Below are positions 16,675 through 26,487 of a stretch of 64,000 nucleotides of DNA, one piece after another. The translations under genes and the position numbers were made by a program. The DNA comes from an uncultured Collinsella sp. (lineage in GTDB: Bacteria; Actinomycetota; Coriobacteriia; Coriobacteriales; Coriobacteriaceae), in contig CABUQV010000009.1 in NCBI GenBank assembly GCA_902493855.1, positions 10,617 through 74,616 of the forward strand. Reading direction: 5' to 3'. Positions within the stretch are counted from its first letter, which is position 1. Every line of letters starts with the position of its first letter. The notes under the pieces are model-generated. The model saw only the letters and a list, made by a program, of their open reading frames with translations. It did no database searches and was not told the origin of the DNA.

Positions 16675-17038
16675 TGGTGGAGGCGCGGAGAATCGAACTC
16701 CGGTCCACGAAAGCCCCCTGATTGGCATCTCCAAGCTCAGTCGCTGGTTTAGTCTCGGACGCTTTGCGCGCAGCGACACGCTCGCGGCGTCCTAACCGGT
16801 TCGGTCTTAGCCCGCGCCATACCGATTACGTGCGCAGGAGCATTCCCCTAAAATGACGTCGCGCCGGTGTCGGGGAAATCACCGGGTTGACGCGCCGCTA
16901 TAAACTAAGCAGCGAGAGCCATAGGCTCAAAAGAAGAGTTGTTGTCAATTCAATTTGACGGTACCCCTGTTTAACGAGGCGAGGAGACCTCGGCTTGCTT
17001 CCTCTCTCAGAACTATCGTGTCGAAACCAGTCGCCCCC
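16675..17038 (-). ncRNA. ssrA: Transfer-messenger RNA
   Basis: This 364-nt RNA rescues stalled ribosomes. The 5' end GGGGGCG pairs with CGCCTCC near the 3' end to form the acceptor stem, followed by A and an encoded CCA. The T-arm reads GGAGTTCGATTCTCC. The 5' side has GACTGGTTTCGACA, the conserved start of tmRNA. The tag reading frame (about 16946 down to 16905) reads DNNSSFEPMALAA and then TAG; ALAA is the usual degradation signal. The exact resume codon (GAC or the codon before it) is uncertain. A strong terminator follows. Confidence 0.95.
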
Positions 17039-17277
17039 GAATGTCGGGAAAGTCTGGATGGCATCGGGCCTGCAAACACCCGATAACCGTCGACTTTTCA
17101 AGGAACACGCGGGGTGAACCCCGCTCGTGGATAGCTATCTTACCACGTTCTAAAGGCAGACAGCTGTTCTATGCACGAGCTGTGAAGACCCCAATGTGCG
17201 CCGCACTTCGCACTTTTGCTACCGATCGCGTCACGTATATTTTCGCCAAGCAAAATTGACACGTCGAAAGGACCGTT

Positions 17278-17712
17278 ATGGATACCAAACAGCAACTCGT
17301 CAATGCCCTCGCAGGCCTGGGCTCAACCATTACCGAAGCTATGGATGTCATCGAAGGCTTTGTCCCCTGCGGACATCCCGCCCTCACGGTATCGAACGCA
17401 CTCGTCGCGCTGGACGCCGACGATAATGCAGCTCTCGCCCAGCAGCTTGAGACCGTCGAGGGCTTTATCGACCATGTGAGTGAGAACCGCGGTGTGTCTG
17501 CCTACCACGGCATCGAGGTCGAGCTCGCGGGTCCCAAAGCCGATCTGCTCGCAGCAATCCGCGAGGTAGGCGCCCTTATGCAGACCGCAGGCGTCAAGAA
17601 CACCCAGGTCAATGAGTGGGTCTACCGCAGCCTGGCAGCACTGAACGATTCCGACGAAAAGGCTGCCGAGAAGCTCGCCGAAAGTCCCGCCATCAAGGCC
17701 GCGCTTTTGTAA
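17278..17712 (+). CDS. Hypothetical helical protein
   Basis: I do not recognise this 144-residue protein. It begins MDTKQQLVNALAGLGSTITE after an AAAGGA site with good spacing and uses codons typical of the neighbourhood, so it is very probably real. The sequence is acidic, rich in alanine, leucine and glutamate, and predicted by eye to be almost entirely helical. It has no signal peptide or membrane segment and a single cysteine. It is divergent from ssrA and convergent with the metal ATPase, with a shared terminator between. Nothing in the context reveals a function. Confidence 0.7.
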   Translation: MDTKQQLVNALAGLGSTITEAMDVIEGFVPCGHPALTVSNALVALDADDNAALAQQLETVEGFIDHVSENRGVSAYHGIEVELAGPKADLLAAIREVGALMQTAGVKNTQVNEWVYRSLAALNDSDEKAAEKLAESPAIKAALL

Positions 17713-17742
17713 TACATAGAGAAGCTAGCAGGCGGTCAAACA

Positions 17743-17789
17743 CAAAAGGCCTGCATCCGGATAGTGGCAATACCATTCGGATGCAGGCC
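17743..17789 (-). terminator. Intrinsic terminator of the metal ATPase operon
   Basis: GGCCTGCATCCG pairs perfectly with CGGATGCAGGCC. On the minus strand the stem is followed by TTTTGTGTTT, 25 nt past the ATPase stop. It may also stop transcripts arriving from the plus strand. Confidence 0.85.
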
Positions 17790-17813
17790 AGATAACGTTG
17801 GCGAACACGCCCG

Positions 17814-19889
17814 CTAGTGCAAGTAAGCTTTCGCGTTGCCCAGGCTGTAGGCGATCGTTGAGCCGTTGTGCAGCAGCGACGACGCCTGCGGAGTAATCAT
17901 ACCGGTAATACCCAATGCCAACAGCGCCGAGTTGGTGAGCATCACCTTGGAATACGAACTCGTCAGACGGTCGATAAGCCCCTGACTCATGCGGCGCAGG
18001 CGCACGATCGCGGCGAGATCCGTATCGGTCAGGATGATATCGGCGACCTCCTTGGCGATGTCGCTTCCACCGCCCATTGCCAGCCCCACGTCGGCCAAAC
18101 CGAGCGCCGGCGAATCGTTGACGCCGTCGCCCACCATGGCAACGTGGCGCCCCTCGCCCTTAATGTGCTCGACATACGCGTACTTGTCCTCGGGCAGCAG
18201 CTCGGCCTTAAACTCGTCGACACCTGCCTCGCGAGCAATGCGCTCGGCTGTGCGCTCCGAGTCGCCCGTGAGCATGACCACGTGCTTAACGCCCAACGCG
18301 TGCAAGTCGGCGATGGCCTCGCGGACCCCGGCCTTGAGCGGGTCCTCGATACCGAGCACGCCCACAACGGTGCCATCGACCGCCAGATACAGCGGCGACA
18401 GGCCCTGCATCTGGGACTCGATTTGCTCCTTAATGTCGGACTCGAGCTGCGCGCTCTCATCCTCAAATACAAAGTGCGCGGAACCGATGATGGCGCGACG
18501 CCCTTCAATGGACGAAGCGATGCCGTGCGCCACAATATACTCGACTGCAGCGTGACGCTCGCGGTGCTCGAGCCCACGCTCGTGAGCAGCGTTGACCACG
18601 GCACGCGCCACCGGATGCGGGAAATGCTCCTCCAAGCAAGCGGAAAGGCGCAGGATCTCGTCCTCGCTCCAGCCATCGGTGGTGAGTACGCAGGCAAGAC
18701 GCGGCTGCGCCTCGGTGAGCGTGCCGGTCTTATCAAACACAATGGTGTCGGCCTTGGCAAACGACTCAAAGTACTTGGCGCCCTTGACCATCACGCCCAT
18801 CTTGGCGGCATCGCTCATGGCGGTCATGACGGCGACGGAGCCCGTGAGCTTAAGTGCACACGAGTAGTCAACCATCAGCGCCGCCGAGGTCTTGATGAGG
18901 CTGCGGGTGGTAAGCGCAACCAGGCCCGCGAGCAGGAAGTTCCACGGGACGATCTTGTTGGCGAGGTCTTCCATGTGCGACTGGCCCTCGGATTTGAGCG
19001 AGTCGGCCGTCTGCACGAGCGAGACGATTGAGCGCAGTTTGGTTTGCGCCGTATTTGCGCGCACACGCACCAAGATGCTGCCGTCTTCCACGACGGTGCC
19101 GGCGAATACATCATCCCCCGCGCTGCGCTCGACGGCCAGCGGCTCGCCGGTCAGGGTCGCCTGGTTGACCATAGCGCTCCCCTGCTCGACAACACCGTCG
19201 ATGCAAATGGACATGCCGGTGCGCACGGCGACCAGATCGCCGGGTTCAAGCTCGGTGGCGGCAACGCTTACCTCGGTGTCGCCGACGACCTTTTGCGCCT
19301 TGTCGGGCACATCGAGCAGCGAGTTGATGAGCTCGTTTTCGCTCATGGCGCGGGTGTAGTCCTCGAGCAGCTCGCCCACGTTGAGCAGAAACATTGTCTG
19401 GCCCGCGGTGTCGACATCACGTTTGACGAACGAAATGCCGATGGCCGAAGCATCGAGCACAGGAACGGTCAGGCGTGGCTGCGCCAGCTCATGAAGAGCA
19501 GCGCGCAAAAATGCCATGTAACCGGCCACGACAAACACCGCACGCAGAGGCGTCGGCAAGAACCAGCGGCGCGCGTAGTGGGCGCCGACGAGTGTCGCCA
19601 GGTCCATAACGAGTTTGTGCTTGCGCGGCTCGAGTTGCATCACATAGCCCGACTTGGCATCGGCGATAGCTTGAGCATCGAGTGCGCCCAGGGCGTCGAG
19701 CACGCTCGCACGGCGCGGCTCGTCGTACTCCAGCGCCATTTGGCCAATGCGGCCATAAACGCGCACCTTGTGCACGCCGTCGATATCGCCGCTGAGCTTA
19801 AGAAGTGCGTCGAGATCGCTCTCTGGCACAGGACCCGCCAATTGAAGACGGGTCCTGCCGGGGATCTCGCTAATAATCGAGAATCTCAT
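17814..19889 (-). CDS. Heavy-metal P1B-type ATPase
   Basis: This 691-residue membrane pump has the phosphorylation motif DKTGTLTEAQ near residue 388, the P1B signature HP in HFPHPVARAVV, TGD in VVMLTGDSERT, and the hinge GDGVNDSPALG. The phosphatase loop reads TLTGEPLAV. In the ion-binding helix the usual CPC is replaced by YSCALKL near residue 342, so the transported metal cannot be assigned from the classical motif. The N-terminus is a degenerate metal-binding-like ferredoxin fold without a CxxC. It is encoded 18 nt downstream of a small membrane-anchored protein gene, presumably in one operon. Localisation is the cytoplasmic membrane. Confidence 0.88.
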   Translation of the reverse strand: MRFSIISEIPGRTRLQLAGPVPESDLDALLKLSGDIDGVHKVRVYGRIGQMALEYDEPRRASVLDALGALDAQAIADAKSGYVMQLEPRKHKLVMDLATLVGAHYARRWFLPTPLRAVFVVAGYMAFLRAALHELAQPRLTVPVLDASAIGISFVKRDVDTAGQTMFLLNVGELLEDYTRAMSENELINSLLDVPDKAQKVVGDTEVSVAATELEPGDLVAVRTGMSICIDGVVEQGSAMVNQATLTGEPLAVERSAGDDVFAGTVVEDGSILVRVRANTAQTKLRSIVSLVQTADSLKSEGQSHMEDLANKIVPWNFLLAGLVALTTRSLIKTSAALMVDYSCALKLTGSVAVMTAMSDAAKMGVMVKGAKYFESFAKADTIVFDKTGTLTEAQPRLACVLTTDGWSEDEILRLSACLEEHFPHPVARAVVNAAHERGLEHRERHAAVEYIVAHGIASSIEGRRAIIGSAHFVFEDESAQLESDIKEQIESQMQGLSPLYLAVDGTVVGVLGIEDPLKAGVREAIADLHALGVKHVVMLTGDSERTAERIAREAGVDEFKAELLPEDKYAYVEHIKGEGRHVAMVGDGVNDSPALGLADVGLAMGGGSDIAKEVADIILTDTDLAAIVRLRRMSQGLIDRLTSSYSKVMLTNSALLALGITGMITPQASSLLHNGSTIAYSLGNAKAYLH

Positions 19890-19907
19890 AATTTGTGCCT
19901 GAGAGCG

Positions 19908-20153
19908 TTACTCGGCTGCCTCGTCAGCAGCGGCCTCGCTCTGGGTGATGTAAGCAGCCTCGGCAACCATGTCGTCGACATTAGCCTTGGCCTGCTCGAC
20001 CATGTCCTGGTAGCCGTTCTTGATGCGCATGCCGCACGCGATACCCTGCACGCAGGCATTCTTTACCGGAGCGCTGGTAAGCAGCTTGATGCCGGCCGTG
20101 CCAAGCAGAAAACCGCCACCGACAAGCAGGGTGTTAAAAGTCGACTTCTTCAT
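19908..20153 (-). CDS. Small membrane-anchored protein encoded with the metal ATPase
   Basis: This 81-residue protein starts MKKSTFNTLLVGGGFLLGTAGIKLL, a single hydrophobic segment with a short basic N-terminus, followed by an acidic helical tail. Two cysteines (NACVQGIACGMRI) lie just after the membrane segment and could bind metal. A GGGAGAA ribosome site precedes ATG 20153; longer upstream frames have no site. Proteins of this look (I recall the label DUF6110, not verified) are often found beside P1B ATPases. A role as accessory or metal chaperone of the ATPase is an inference from position. Confidence 0.72.
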   Translation of the reverse strand: MKKSTFNTLLVGGGFLLGTAGIKLLTSAPVKNACVQGIACGMRIKNGYQDMVEQAKANVDDMVAEAAYITQSEAAADEAAE

Positions 20154-20300
20154 GTTGCTTCTCCCTTTTGCCGCACAAGCGCGGCATGGTGCCTTAGCAC
20201 CCGAGTTCATTAGTTTGCTCGAGTACGCTTTTGAAACTAGTTTAGTCGAACTATTACGGTCAACCAAAGTTAACCTTTTGGAAACTATGGGGGTGAACTC

Positions 20301-20333
20301 AATGTGACAAAGGGACTGTCCCTTTGTCACATT
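20301..20333. repeat. Family B palindrome, copy 1
   Basis: A perfect 33-nt palindrome: AATGTGACAAAGGGAC (20301-20316), one central T, then GTCCCTTTGTCACATT. It ends one base from the stop codon of the ABC gene on the minus strand and probably helps end or stabilise that transcript. Confidence 0.8.
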
Positions 20334-20334
20334 C

Positions 20335-22092
20335 CTACAGCTGCCAGGCAGCCGCTTCCTTTTGCAGCGCAACCATGCGGGCGAATTCTCCGCCTGCCGC
20401 CTTGAGCTGCGCCGGAGCGCCCTGCTCGGCAACTACACCATCCTTGAGTACAACGATTTTGTCGGCATTTTCTACCGTGCGCATGCGATGGGCAATCACA
20501 ATGACCGTTTTGCCTGCAAGCAGACGGGAGAGCGCCTGCTGTACCACGGTCTCGTTCTCCACGTCCAAGCTCGCCGTCGCCTCGTCCAACAGCACGATGG
20601 GCGCATCTTTGAGCAGCGCGCGAGCGATGGAGATGCGCTGGCGTTCGCCACCGGAGAGTTTGGAGCCGTTCTCGCCGATCATGGTGTCGTAGCCCTGCGG
20701 CATGCGGTTCACGAACTCGTCGCAGTTGGCGGCACGCGCGGCCGCAAGCACTTCCTCATCGGTGGCATCACGACGCCCGAGGCGGATGTTTCCCATCACC
20801 GTGTCGTCAAAGAGCAGCACGTCTTGAAACACAATGGCGTAGTCGCGCAGGAGCACCTCGGGATCCACGCTCGCAACATCCACGCCACCCACGGTAACCT
20901 TGCCCGCGGTGGCATCCCAAAAGCGCGCGGCCAGGCGGCTCACCGTAGACTTGCCAGAACCCGAAGGACCGACTAGTGCCGTGACCTCGCCTTCCTTGGC
21001 GGTAAAGCTCACATCGGTAAGAACTTTCTCGCCGGCGCGTCCGTCCTCGCCCGCACCATAGCCAAATGCCACGTGATCGAACACCACATCGTGGCCCACG
21101 GGCTCAAATTTCTCGCTGCCCCGCGCTACAGGCTCTTCCATGATGGAACGCATGCGCTTGGCAGACGACTCGGCGGCAAACAGCTCGGCCATTAACATTA
21201 ACGCCTGGTCAAAGGGTGCATAGATACGGCTCACCATAAGCAGGAAGGCAAACATCACCAAAAAGTCGACCTGCCCGGAGGCGACCACCGCGGCGCCCGT
21301 AACCAGCGTGGTGGCAATGCCCAGACGCAGGATGACAAAGGCAGAGTTGACCAAAAGCCCGTTAGCGAGCTCGCTCTTGGTGGTCTCGCGCTCCTCGGCA
21401 TCGATCACAACGTTGAGTCCCTCAAGATAATGGGCCTCCTGGTTGGTGGCGCGGATCTCGCGAACGCAGTCGAGCGTCTCTTGAATCGCCTCGGTAACCT
21501 TGACCTTCTCGGCACGCACGCGATCGAACACCGGAGCCATGGGGCCGCGCGTTAGATACAGCACGGCAAAGGCCACGGGAACGCTCCAAAACGCCGCGAT
21601 CGCCAGCTGCCAGCAAAAGAACAGCGACCCCACGAACACAATGGCGCTTGCGATGATGGCGCCCCAAAGCTCTCCCAGCACGTGGCTGTAGGCGTGCTCC
21701 ATTGCCTGAACGTCACCCATGATGGTCTCGGTTAAATCGGCCAGATCACGACGACCAAAAAACGACAGCGGCAGTTTGCGCAAGCGCTCGGCGATCTCCA
21801 TACGCTGCTTGCCGCACTCCTCGTAAAAAATGCAGTAGGTGTAGTAATACTGCTGCCAGTTAGAGGCAAAGAGCAACACGAGAAAGACCAGGAGGCCGCC
21901 CACGATCGGCAGGGCATCCGGCAGGTCAGCCCCGCTGGCGAGATGCTCGACAAAGCCGGCCATAACCAGGAATAAAAAGCCCATACCGGCCATGGTAATA
22001 AGATTGGTGAGCGTGGTCCAGAAGATGCCGCGTTTTACGCCGGCAATGCCTTTATCGGATAGGAAATACTTCTTTTGGAATGAGGCGAACAT
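20335..22092 (-). CDS. ABC transporter, fused permease and ATPase, second subunit
   Basis: This 585-residue half-transporter has six membrane helices in the first 300 residues and a nucleotide-binding domain with Walker A GPSGSGKST, signature LSGGERQRI, Walker B IVLLDEATASLD and a switch histidine in IAHRM. Its ATG directly follows the stop of the preceding half-transporter (TAAATG), so the two form a heterodimer. This arrangement with a divergent AraC regulator resembles YbtPQ/IrtAB-type systems for siderophore or metal uptake as well as drug exporters. The sequence alone does not decide direction or cargo. A family B palindrome lies at its stop codon. Confidence 0.88.
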   Translation of the reverse strand: MFASFQKKYFLSDKGIAGVKRGIFWTTLTNLITMAGMGFLFLVMAGFVEHLASGADLPDALPIVGGLLVFLVLLFASNWQQYYYTYCIFYEECGKQRMEIAERLRKLPLSFFGRRDLADLTETIMGDVQAMEHAYSHVLGELWGAIIASAIVFVGSLFFCWQLAIAAFWSVPVAFAVLYLTRGPMAPVFDRVRAEKVKVTEAIQETLDCVREIRATNQEAHYLEGLNVVIDAEERETTKSELANGLLVNSAFVILRLGIATTLVTGAAVVASGQVDFLVMFAFLLMVSRIYAPFDQALMLMAELFAAESSAKRMRSIMEEPVARGSEKFEPVGHDVVFDHVAFGYGAGEDGRAGEKVLTDVSFTAKEGEVTALVGPSGSGKSTVSRLAARFWDATAGKVTVGGVDVASVDPEVLLRDYAIVFQDVLLFDDTVMGNIRLGRRDATDEEVLAAARAANCDEFVNRMPQGYDTMIGENGSKLSGGERQRISIARALLKDAPIVLLDEATASLDVENETVVQQALSRLLAGKTVIVIAHRMRTVENADKIVVLKDGVVAEQGAPAQLKAAGGEFARMVALQKEAAAWQL

Positions 22093-23919
22093 TTAGGCCT
22101 CGCCTCCCTTCGTGACGGCGTCATCCGCGGCCGCAGCAGTGATTTTCCAGCTCGCGGCCCGTTCGTATTCGGCCCACATCTTGGCATACAGGCCCTCTTG
22201 GGACAGCAACTCGGCATGGGTACCCGACTCCTGCACGCTGCCCTGGTTGAGCACCACGATTTGGTCTGCGCCCACTACAGTCGAGAGTCGGTGCGCAATC
22301 ATAATGACCGTGCGGCCCGCCGCCAGCTTGCTAAAGGCCCGCTGGATGAGCGCCTCGTTCTCGGGATCGGCAAACGCCGTGGCCTCATCGAGCACCACGA
22401 TAGGCGCGTCTTTAAGGATCGCGCGGGCGAGTGCCACGCGCTGGACCTCGCCGCCCGAAAGATATGCTCCGCCGGCACCGAGCATGGTATTGATGCCCTG
22501 TGGGAGCTTGGCCACAATGTCGTCGCACTGAGCTGCCGAGAGGGCCGCACACACTTCGTCGTCAGTGGCCGTAGGCTTGGAGGCACGCACGTTATCGGCA
22601 AGTGTTTGCCGGAACAGCCGGTTGGTCTGGAACACGAAGGCGACCTGGTCCATAAGCTCGTGTGGATCCATATCGCGAACGTCCACACCGCCTACGAGCA
22701 CTCGACCCGAGGAAACATCCCAAAAACGCGGGATCAGGCTTGCGCAGGTTGATTTACCGCCACCCGAGGGACCCACTAGGGCGAGGGTGCTACCCGCGGA
22801 AACGCTAAAACTCGCATGGTTGACGGCAGGCGCTTCGGCGCCCTCGTAGGTAAAGCTCACGTCCTCAAATCGTACGTCGCTGCCGGCAGGGTACTTGGGT
22901 TGGGCGGGCACGGAGAGCTGCTTGGAATCCATGATGCTTCGGATGCGAGCCAGCGAATCGGCACTCATCTGAGAGGCCTCGCCCACAAACATGAGCTTGG
23001 TCATGGCCGTCGGTACCACGGCCGAAAATATCGCGTAAAACGTGAAGTTTGCCATAAAATGCGCGAAGTCCGTCTCGCCCGGCGCCAACAGCAACGCCAC
23101 GGGCAGCAGGAATGCCACAAGGCCATTGAGCGCGGTAAGGTTGAGTACCTGCGGACCTCGGCAGAACGTGCCCGCATAGCTTTGTGCCATGTCGGCGTAT
23201 TCGGCAATCGCATCGTGGAAAGCCTTGAAGGAGTAGACCGTCTGCTGAAACACCTTGACCACGGGGATGCCGCGTACGTATTCGGTGCCAGTCTTGTTCA
23301 TCTTGACCAGCGCTCCCATGTAGGCCTTCATGAACTCGGCGCCTTTGCCGCTCATCATGGTGGCCATAGCGCCAAGCGAAACGACGACCGAGATAAGGCA
23401 TGCCACCCCCAAACGCCAATCGAGGGCGAAAAGCAGCACGAGCAAGCCCACGACCATGGCGGTGGCGCCGGCGATATCGGGCAACATGTGCGCGAGCAGG
23501 GTCTCGGTGGAGGCGGCGCATCCGTCTACAATACGGCGCAGCTCACCGGTGGCGTGCGTGTCAAAGTAGCCAAGCGGCAGCTTAAGCAGGTGCTCGCTCG
23601 TAGTCTTGCGGATATTGGACGCGCAGCGAAACGCAGACAGGTGCGTGCACATGAGCCCCACGAAATAAACTACGATGCTTGCCAGGGCAAAACCAACGGC
23701 CCACCAGCCATACATCGCGATATCGGTGGCTTCGCTCCAGTTAGGCGCCACAGCGATAAGGTCTCGCGCGACAAACCAGATGCACACGTACGGGCCAAAG
23801 CTCAGCAGCTGCGAGAGCGCCGAGAGAGCCATGCCCAAATAAGTTAGGAATTTACGGTCGCCGGCATACGCGAGCAACTCGCCGATGCCTCCACCCTCCC
23901 TTTTTGATCCCTTTGCCAT
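22093..23919 (-). CDS. ABC transporter, fused permease and ATPase, first subunit
   Basis: This 608-residue half-transporter has an N-terminal six-helix membrane domain and an ATPase domain with Walker A GPSGGGKST, signature LSGGEVQRVALA and Walker B IVVLDEATAFAD. The D-loop carries ADPEN in place of the usual SLD-x-E. The start at 23919 follows AAAGGA and gives MAKGSKREGGG; an in-frame start 21 codons upstream has no ribosome site. It is co-transcribed with the next gene. The divergent AraC-type gene 114 nt away is the likely local regulator. Export or import of an iron chelate or peptide-like compound is possible, but the cargo is unknown. Confidence 0.88.
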   Translation of the reverse strand: MAKGSKREGGGIGELLAYAGDRKFLTYLGMALSALSQLLSFGPYVCIWFVARDLIAVAPNWSEATDIAMYGWWAVGFALASIVVYFVGLMCTHLSAFRCASNIRKTTSEHLLKLPLGYFDTHATGELRRIVDGCAASTETLLAHMLPDIAGATAMVVGLLVLLFALDWRLGVACLISVVVSLGAMATMMSGKGAEFMKAYMGALVKMNKTGTEYVRGIPVVKVFQQTVYSFKAFHDAIAEYADMAQSYAGTFCRGPQVLNLTALNGLVAFLLPVALLLAPGETDFAHFMANFTFYAIFSAVVPTAMTKLMFVGEASQMSADSLARIRSIMDSKQLSVPAQPKYPAGSDVRFEDVSFTYEGAEAPAVNHASFSVSAGSTLALVGPSGGGKSTCASLIPRFWDVSSGRVLVGGVDVRDMDPHELMDQVAFVFQTNRLFRQTLADNVRASKPTATDDEVCAALSAAQCDDIVAKLPQGINTMLGAGGAYLSGGEVQRVALARAILKDAPIVVLDEATAFADPENEALIQRAFSKLAAGRTVIMIAHRLSTVVGADQIVVLNQGSVQESGTHAELLSQEGLYAKMWAEYERAASWKITAAAADDAVTKGGEA

Positions 23920-24033
23920 GAGATTCCTTTCTAACGGCTTGAGAGTTAACCGTAATGAACTTATCATTGATGTGTTAGCCATGGCTCACAATCAAGCCAG
24001 GCGTGGACGTTTCCGCAAAGGAAAGGAACGCTT

Positions 24034-25038
24034 TTGCAAATACGGCGGGCAGCGACCGACATAACCGAGCTCTACGCACCGCAATTTGAGCAGTTTGGCC
24101 TGGAGCTTACCGGCAAGGGCGCCGTCTTTACCGGCGAGGTGGCAAACGACCGGGCGCACGGCCGCGCATGGATCATGCCTCTCTCCCCTGCCTGCATCGT
24201 CATGGAGCATTTCATCACCCCGACGCACGATATGTACCTGACCGAATACACACCCGAGCCATACGCCTGCGTGAGCGAGGTCAGCGCGCCCACACTTACA
24301 TGCATGCCCGAGGCTGGCATAACGCCCGCGAACCTCAAACCATTGCATGGACCGTGGCCAAACAACGCCGTTTGCAGCTTTATCCAAAATAACTGTGGCG
24401 AGGAGTTAAGCCCGCTGTTTGCGGGGGAGCTTTATCACTCGCGCTCGGTGCTCTTTTTGCCTGGATTTTTTGACGAACTGGAGCACCGCTATCCCACCGA
24501 GTTCGCGGGAATCTTTGAGGCGTTTGCCGAGCCGTGGCACGAGGAAGCGACGTCTGCCATCTGCCACACGCTGCGCCGGATTAACGAGGACCGCGCCCGC
24601 ACCGTAGGCGGACACGTCTATATGCAGAGCATCGTGGAGACCATGGTCGCGGAGCTCGCCTGTTCGCGCGCGGCCCACAAGCAGGCGCGGCAGGCGGCAG
24701 ACACACGCGTCAGCATAACCATTGCCGAAGAAGCAACGGCAATGATTGAGCGCTCGCTCGACAAAGGCAGACGCGTGGGTATCAACGAGGTGGCCGAGAG
24801 GCTCTACACAAGCCGCTCCAAGCTATGCGCCACCTTTAAGGCCCAAACTGGCGAGTCCCTGGGCGCCTACATTCGCAGACGCCGCATGGAGCGAGCACAG
24901 GACCTTTTGGCCGACAGCTCGCTCACGATAGCGCAGGTGGCAGAGCGTCTAGGCTACCCTCAGCAGGCCGCCTTCGCCCAAGCCTTCAAACAATACACCG
25001 GCATGACACCCACGACTTGGCGAAGCAAGCATCGCTAA
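24034..25038 (+). CDS. AraC-family transcriptional regulator
   Basis: This protein of about 334 residues has two C-terminal helix-turn-helix motifs. The first lies around VGINEVAERLYTSRSKLC and the second around LTIAQVAERLGYPQQAAFAQ, ending in the AraC consensus FKQYTGMTPTTWR. The N-terminal 230 residues are a putative sensor I cannot assign. The start codon is TTG at 24034, chosen because AAAGGAA precedes it by 7 nt and no ATG fits. The gene is divergent from the ABC transporter pair, which it probably controls; this layout recalls YbtA beside ybtPQ. Confidence 0.85.
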   Translation: MQIRRAATDITELYAPQFEQFGLELTGKGAVFTGEVANDRAHGRAWIMPLSPACIVMEHFITPTHDMYLTEYTPEPYACVSEVSAPTLTCMPEAGITPANLKPLHGPWPNNAVCSFIQNNCGEELSPLFAGELYHSRSVLFLPGFFDELEHRYPTEFAGIFEAFAEPWHEEATSAICHTLRRINEDRARTVGGHVYMQSIVETMVAELACSRAAHKQARQAADTRVSITIAEEATAMIERSLDKGRRVGINEVAERLYTSRSKLCATFKAQTGESLGAYIRRRRMERAQDLLADSSLTIAQVAERLGYPQQAAFAQAFKQYTGMTPTTWRSKHR

Positions 25039-25102
25039 GGCCCAAGCTCCCTGGCCGTAACGGAGCGATTAATTAGCCGCCGCCCGTCAGCTCACCCAGG
25101 AT

Positions 25103-26467
25103 CTAAACGTCAAGATGTGCACAATCAAGCGCCTTTTTGATAAGAGGGACAGATCGATCAGCCAAATACAACGGAATGTTGAGCACCCCGTCGTCGAGCT
25201 TTAGGTTCTTAAGTGAGTAGCGGACCCTCAATGGAGTCGTCTCCGCATGCTTGTCGGCATAGTACTTAAGGCTCTTGGAATGAACGACCTCTCCCGATTT
25301 GACCTCGACGGGAACGATTTCGTTTCCGACTTGAATCAAAAAATCGACTTCGTGCTTCGGCTTCTCGTTTGTCCAATAACGCGGAGCAGCATCTAACTGT
25401 GAAAGTAATGCCTGAAGCACATAGTTCTCGGCGAACGAACCTTTGAACTCCGAAAAAAGCGCATCCGAGATGGCAAAAGCGGACGCATCCAGCCTTGCCA
25501 TGCGGCGCAGCAAGCCGACATCAAGACAGTAGACTTTAAATGCCTTGAGGTCATCGTACGCAGAGAGCGGCACACCACCGGCAGCATTAAGGCGAACCGC
25601 CGTGATGAGCCCAGCATCGGCAAGCCATTCCAGAGCATCCTCGTATTCTCGAGCACGAGCCCCCTCGCGCACCGCACCCCAAACGAACTTTTTGTTCTCG
25701 CGCGCCAACTGAGCTGGAATCGAGTTCCATATTTGCGAAAGCTTGGCGAACTGCGCACGGCCACCATGCTTGGCAAAATCGCGCTCGTAGGAATCCAAGA
25801 GATCAGACAACACCTTATCGACCTGAACGATATCGCCCGTCTCCACCCACCGGCCAAGAGCCTCTGGCATGCCGCCGCATGCAAAATAACGACGAAGATG
25901 CTCGACGAGACGGACATGGAAGAAATCGGGCACTGTCTCGATCTGATCCAGGCCGCCAAGGTATTCGTCGTAGTTTGCAGCGCCCTCGGCTTTCAGAAAC
26001 TCGGAAAAGCTCATGGGGCGCATCTCCATGAACTCGACCTTTCCCACCGGAAAAGCGCTGGTCTCACGGGACAAGCGAACGCCCAACAAAGACCCTGCGC
26101 ATGCGACGTGATACTCGGGGGCCTCGTCACAGAAGTATTTAAGGGCGCCGACTGCAGAAGGACAATCCTGGATCTCATCAATAATAAGCAGCGTTTCGCC
26201 GGGATCGATAGGCTGTCCAAGTGCCAGGGAAAGATTTGAGATGATCCGTCGAGGATCGCGCGTACCTTCGAAAAACTGAGCGTACTCGCTCTGTACCCCA
26301 GGTGACGGCTCCTCGAGCGTCAGATACACAAAATTGAGGTACGAGGTTCGGCCGAACTCCTTAAGCGCCCACGTCTTTCCAACCTGGCGCGCCCCCTTAA
26401 GGATAAGCGGCTTACGATATTCTGACGCTTTCCAAGCGTTAAGCTTGGCAATGATATCTCGCTGCAT
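25103..26467 (-). CDS. AAA ATPase with DUF4143-type C-terminal domain
   Basis: This 454-residue protein belongs to the widespread bacterial and archaeal ATPase family often annotated as DUF4143. It has Walker A GARQVGKTW near residue 25, Walker B LLIIDEIQDC near residue 95, and a C-terminal half with a nuclease-fold-like segment (EVDFLIQVGNEIVPVEVKSG) reminiscent of PD-(D/E)xK enzymes. The biological role of the family is unsettled. The ATG is preceded by GGGAGGTT. A 73-nt dyad lies just upstream and may be its operator. No cognate partner gene is adjacent; the following genes are gatCAB. Confidence 0.82.
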   Translation of the reverse strand: MQRDIIAKLNAWKASEYRKPLILKGARQVGKTWALKEFGRTSYLNFVYLTLEEPSPGVQSEYAQFFEGTRDPRRIISNLSLALGQPIDPGETLLIIDEIQDCPSAVGALKYFCDEAPEYHVACAGSLLGVRLSRETSAFPVGKVEFMEMRPMSFSEFLKAEGAANYDEYLGGLDQIETVPDFFHVRLVEHLRRYFACGGMPEALGRWVETGDIVQVDKVLSDLLDSYERDFAKHGGRAQFAKLSQIWNSIPAQLARENKKFVWGAVREGARAREYEDALEWLADAGLITAVRLNAAGGVPLSAYDDLKAFKVYCLDVGLLRRMARLDASAFAISDALFSEFKGSFAENYVLQALLSQLDAAPRYWTNEKPKHEVDFLIQVGNEIVPVEVKSGEVVHSKSLKYYADKHAETTPLRVRYSLKNLKLDDGVLNIPLYLADRSVPLIKKALDCAHLDV

Positions 26468-26487
26468 GACCGAACCTCCCGCAAAGA

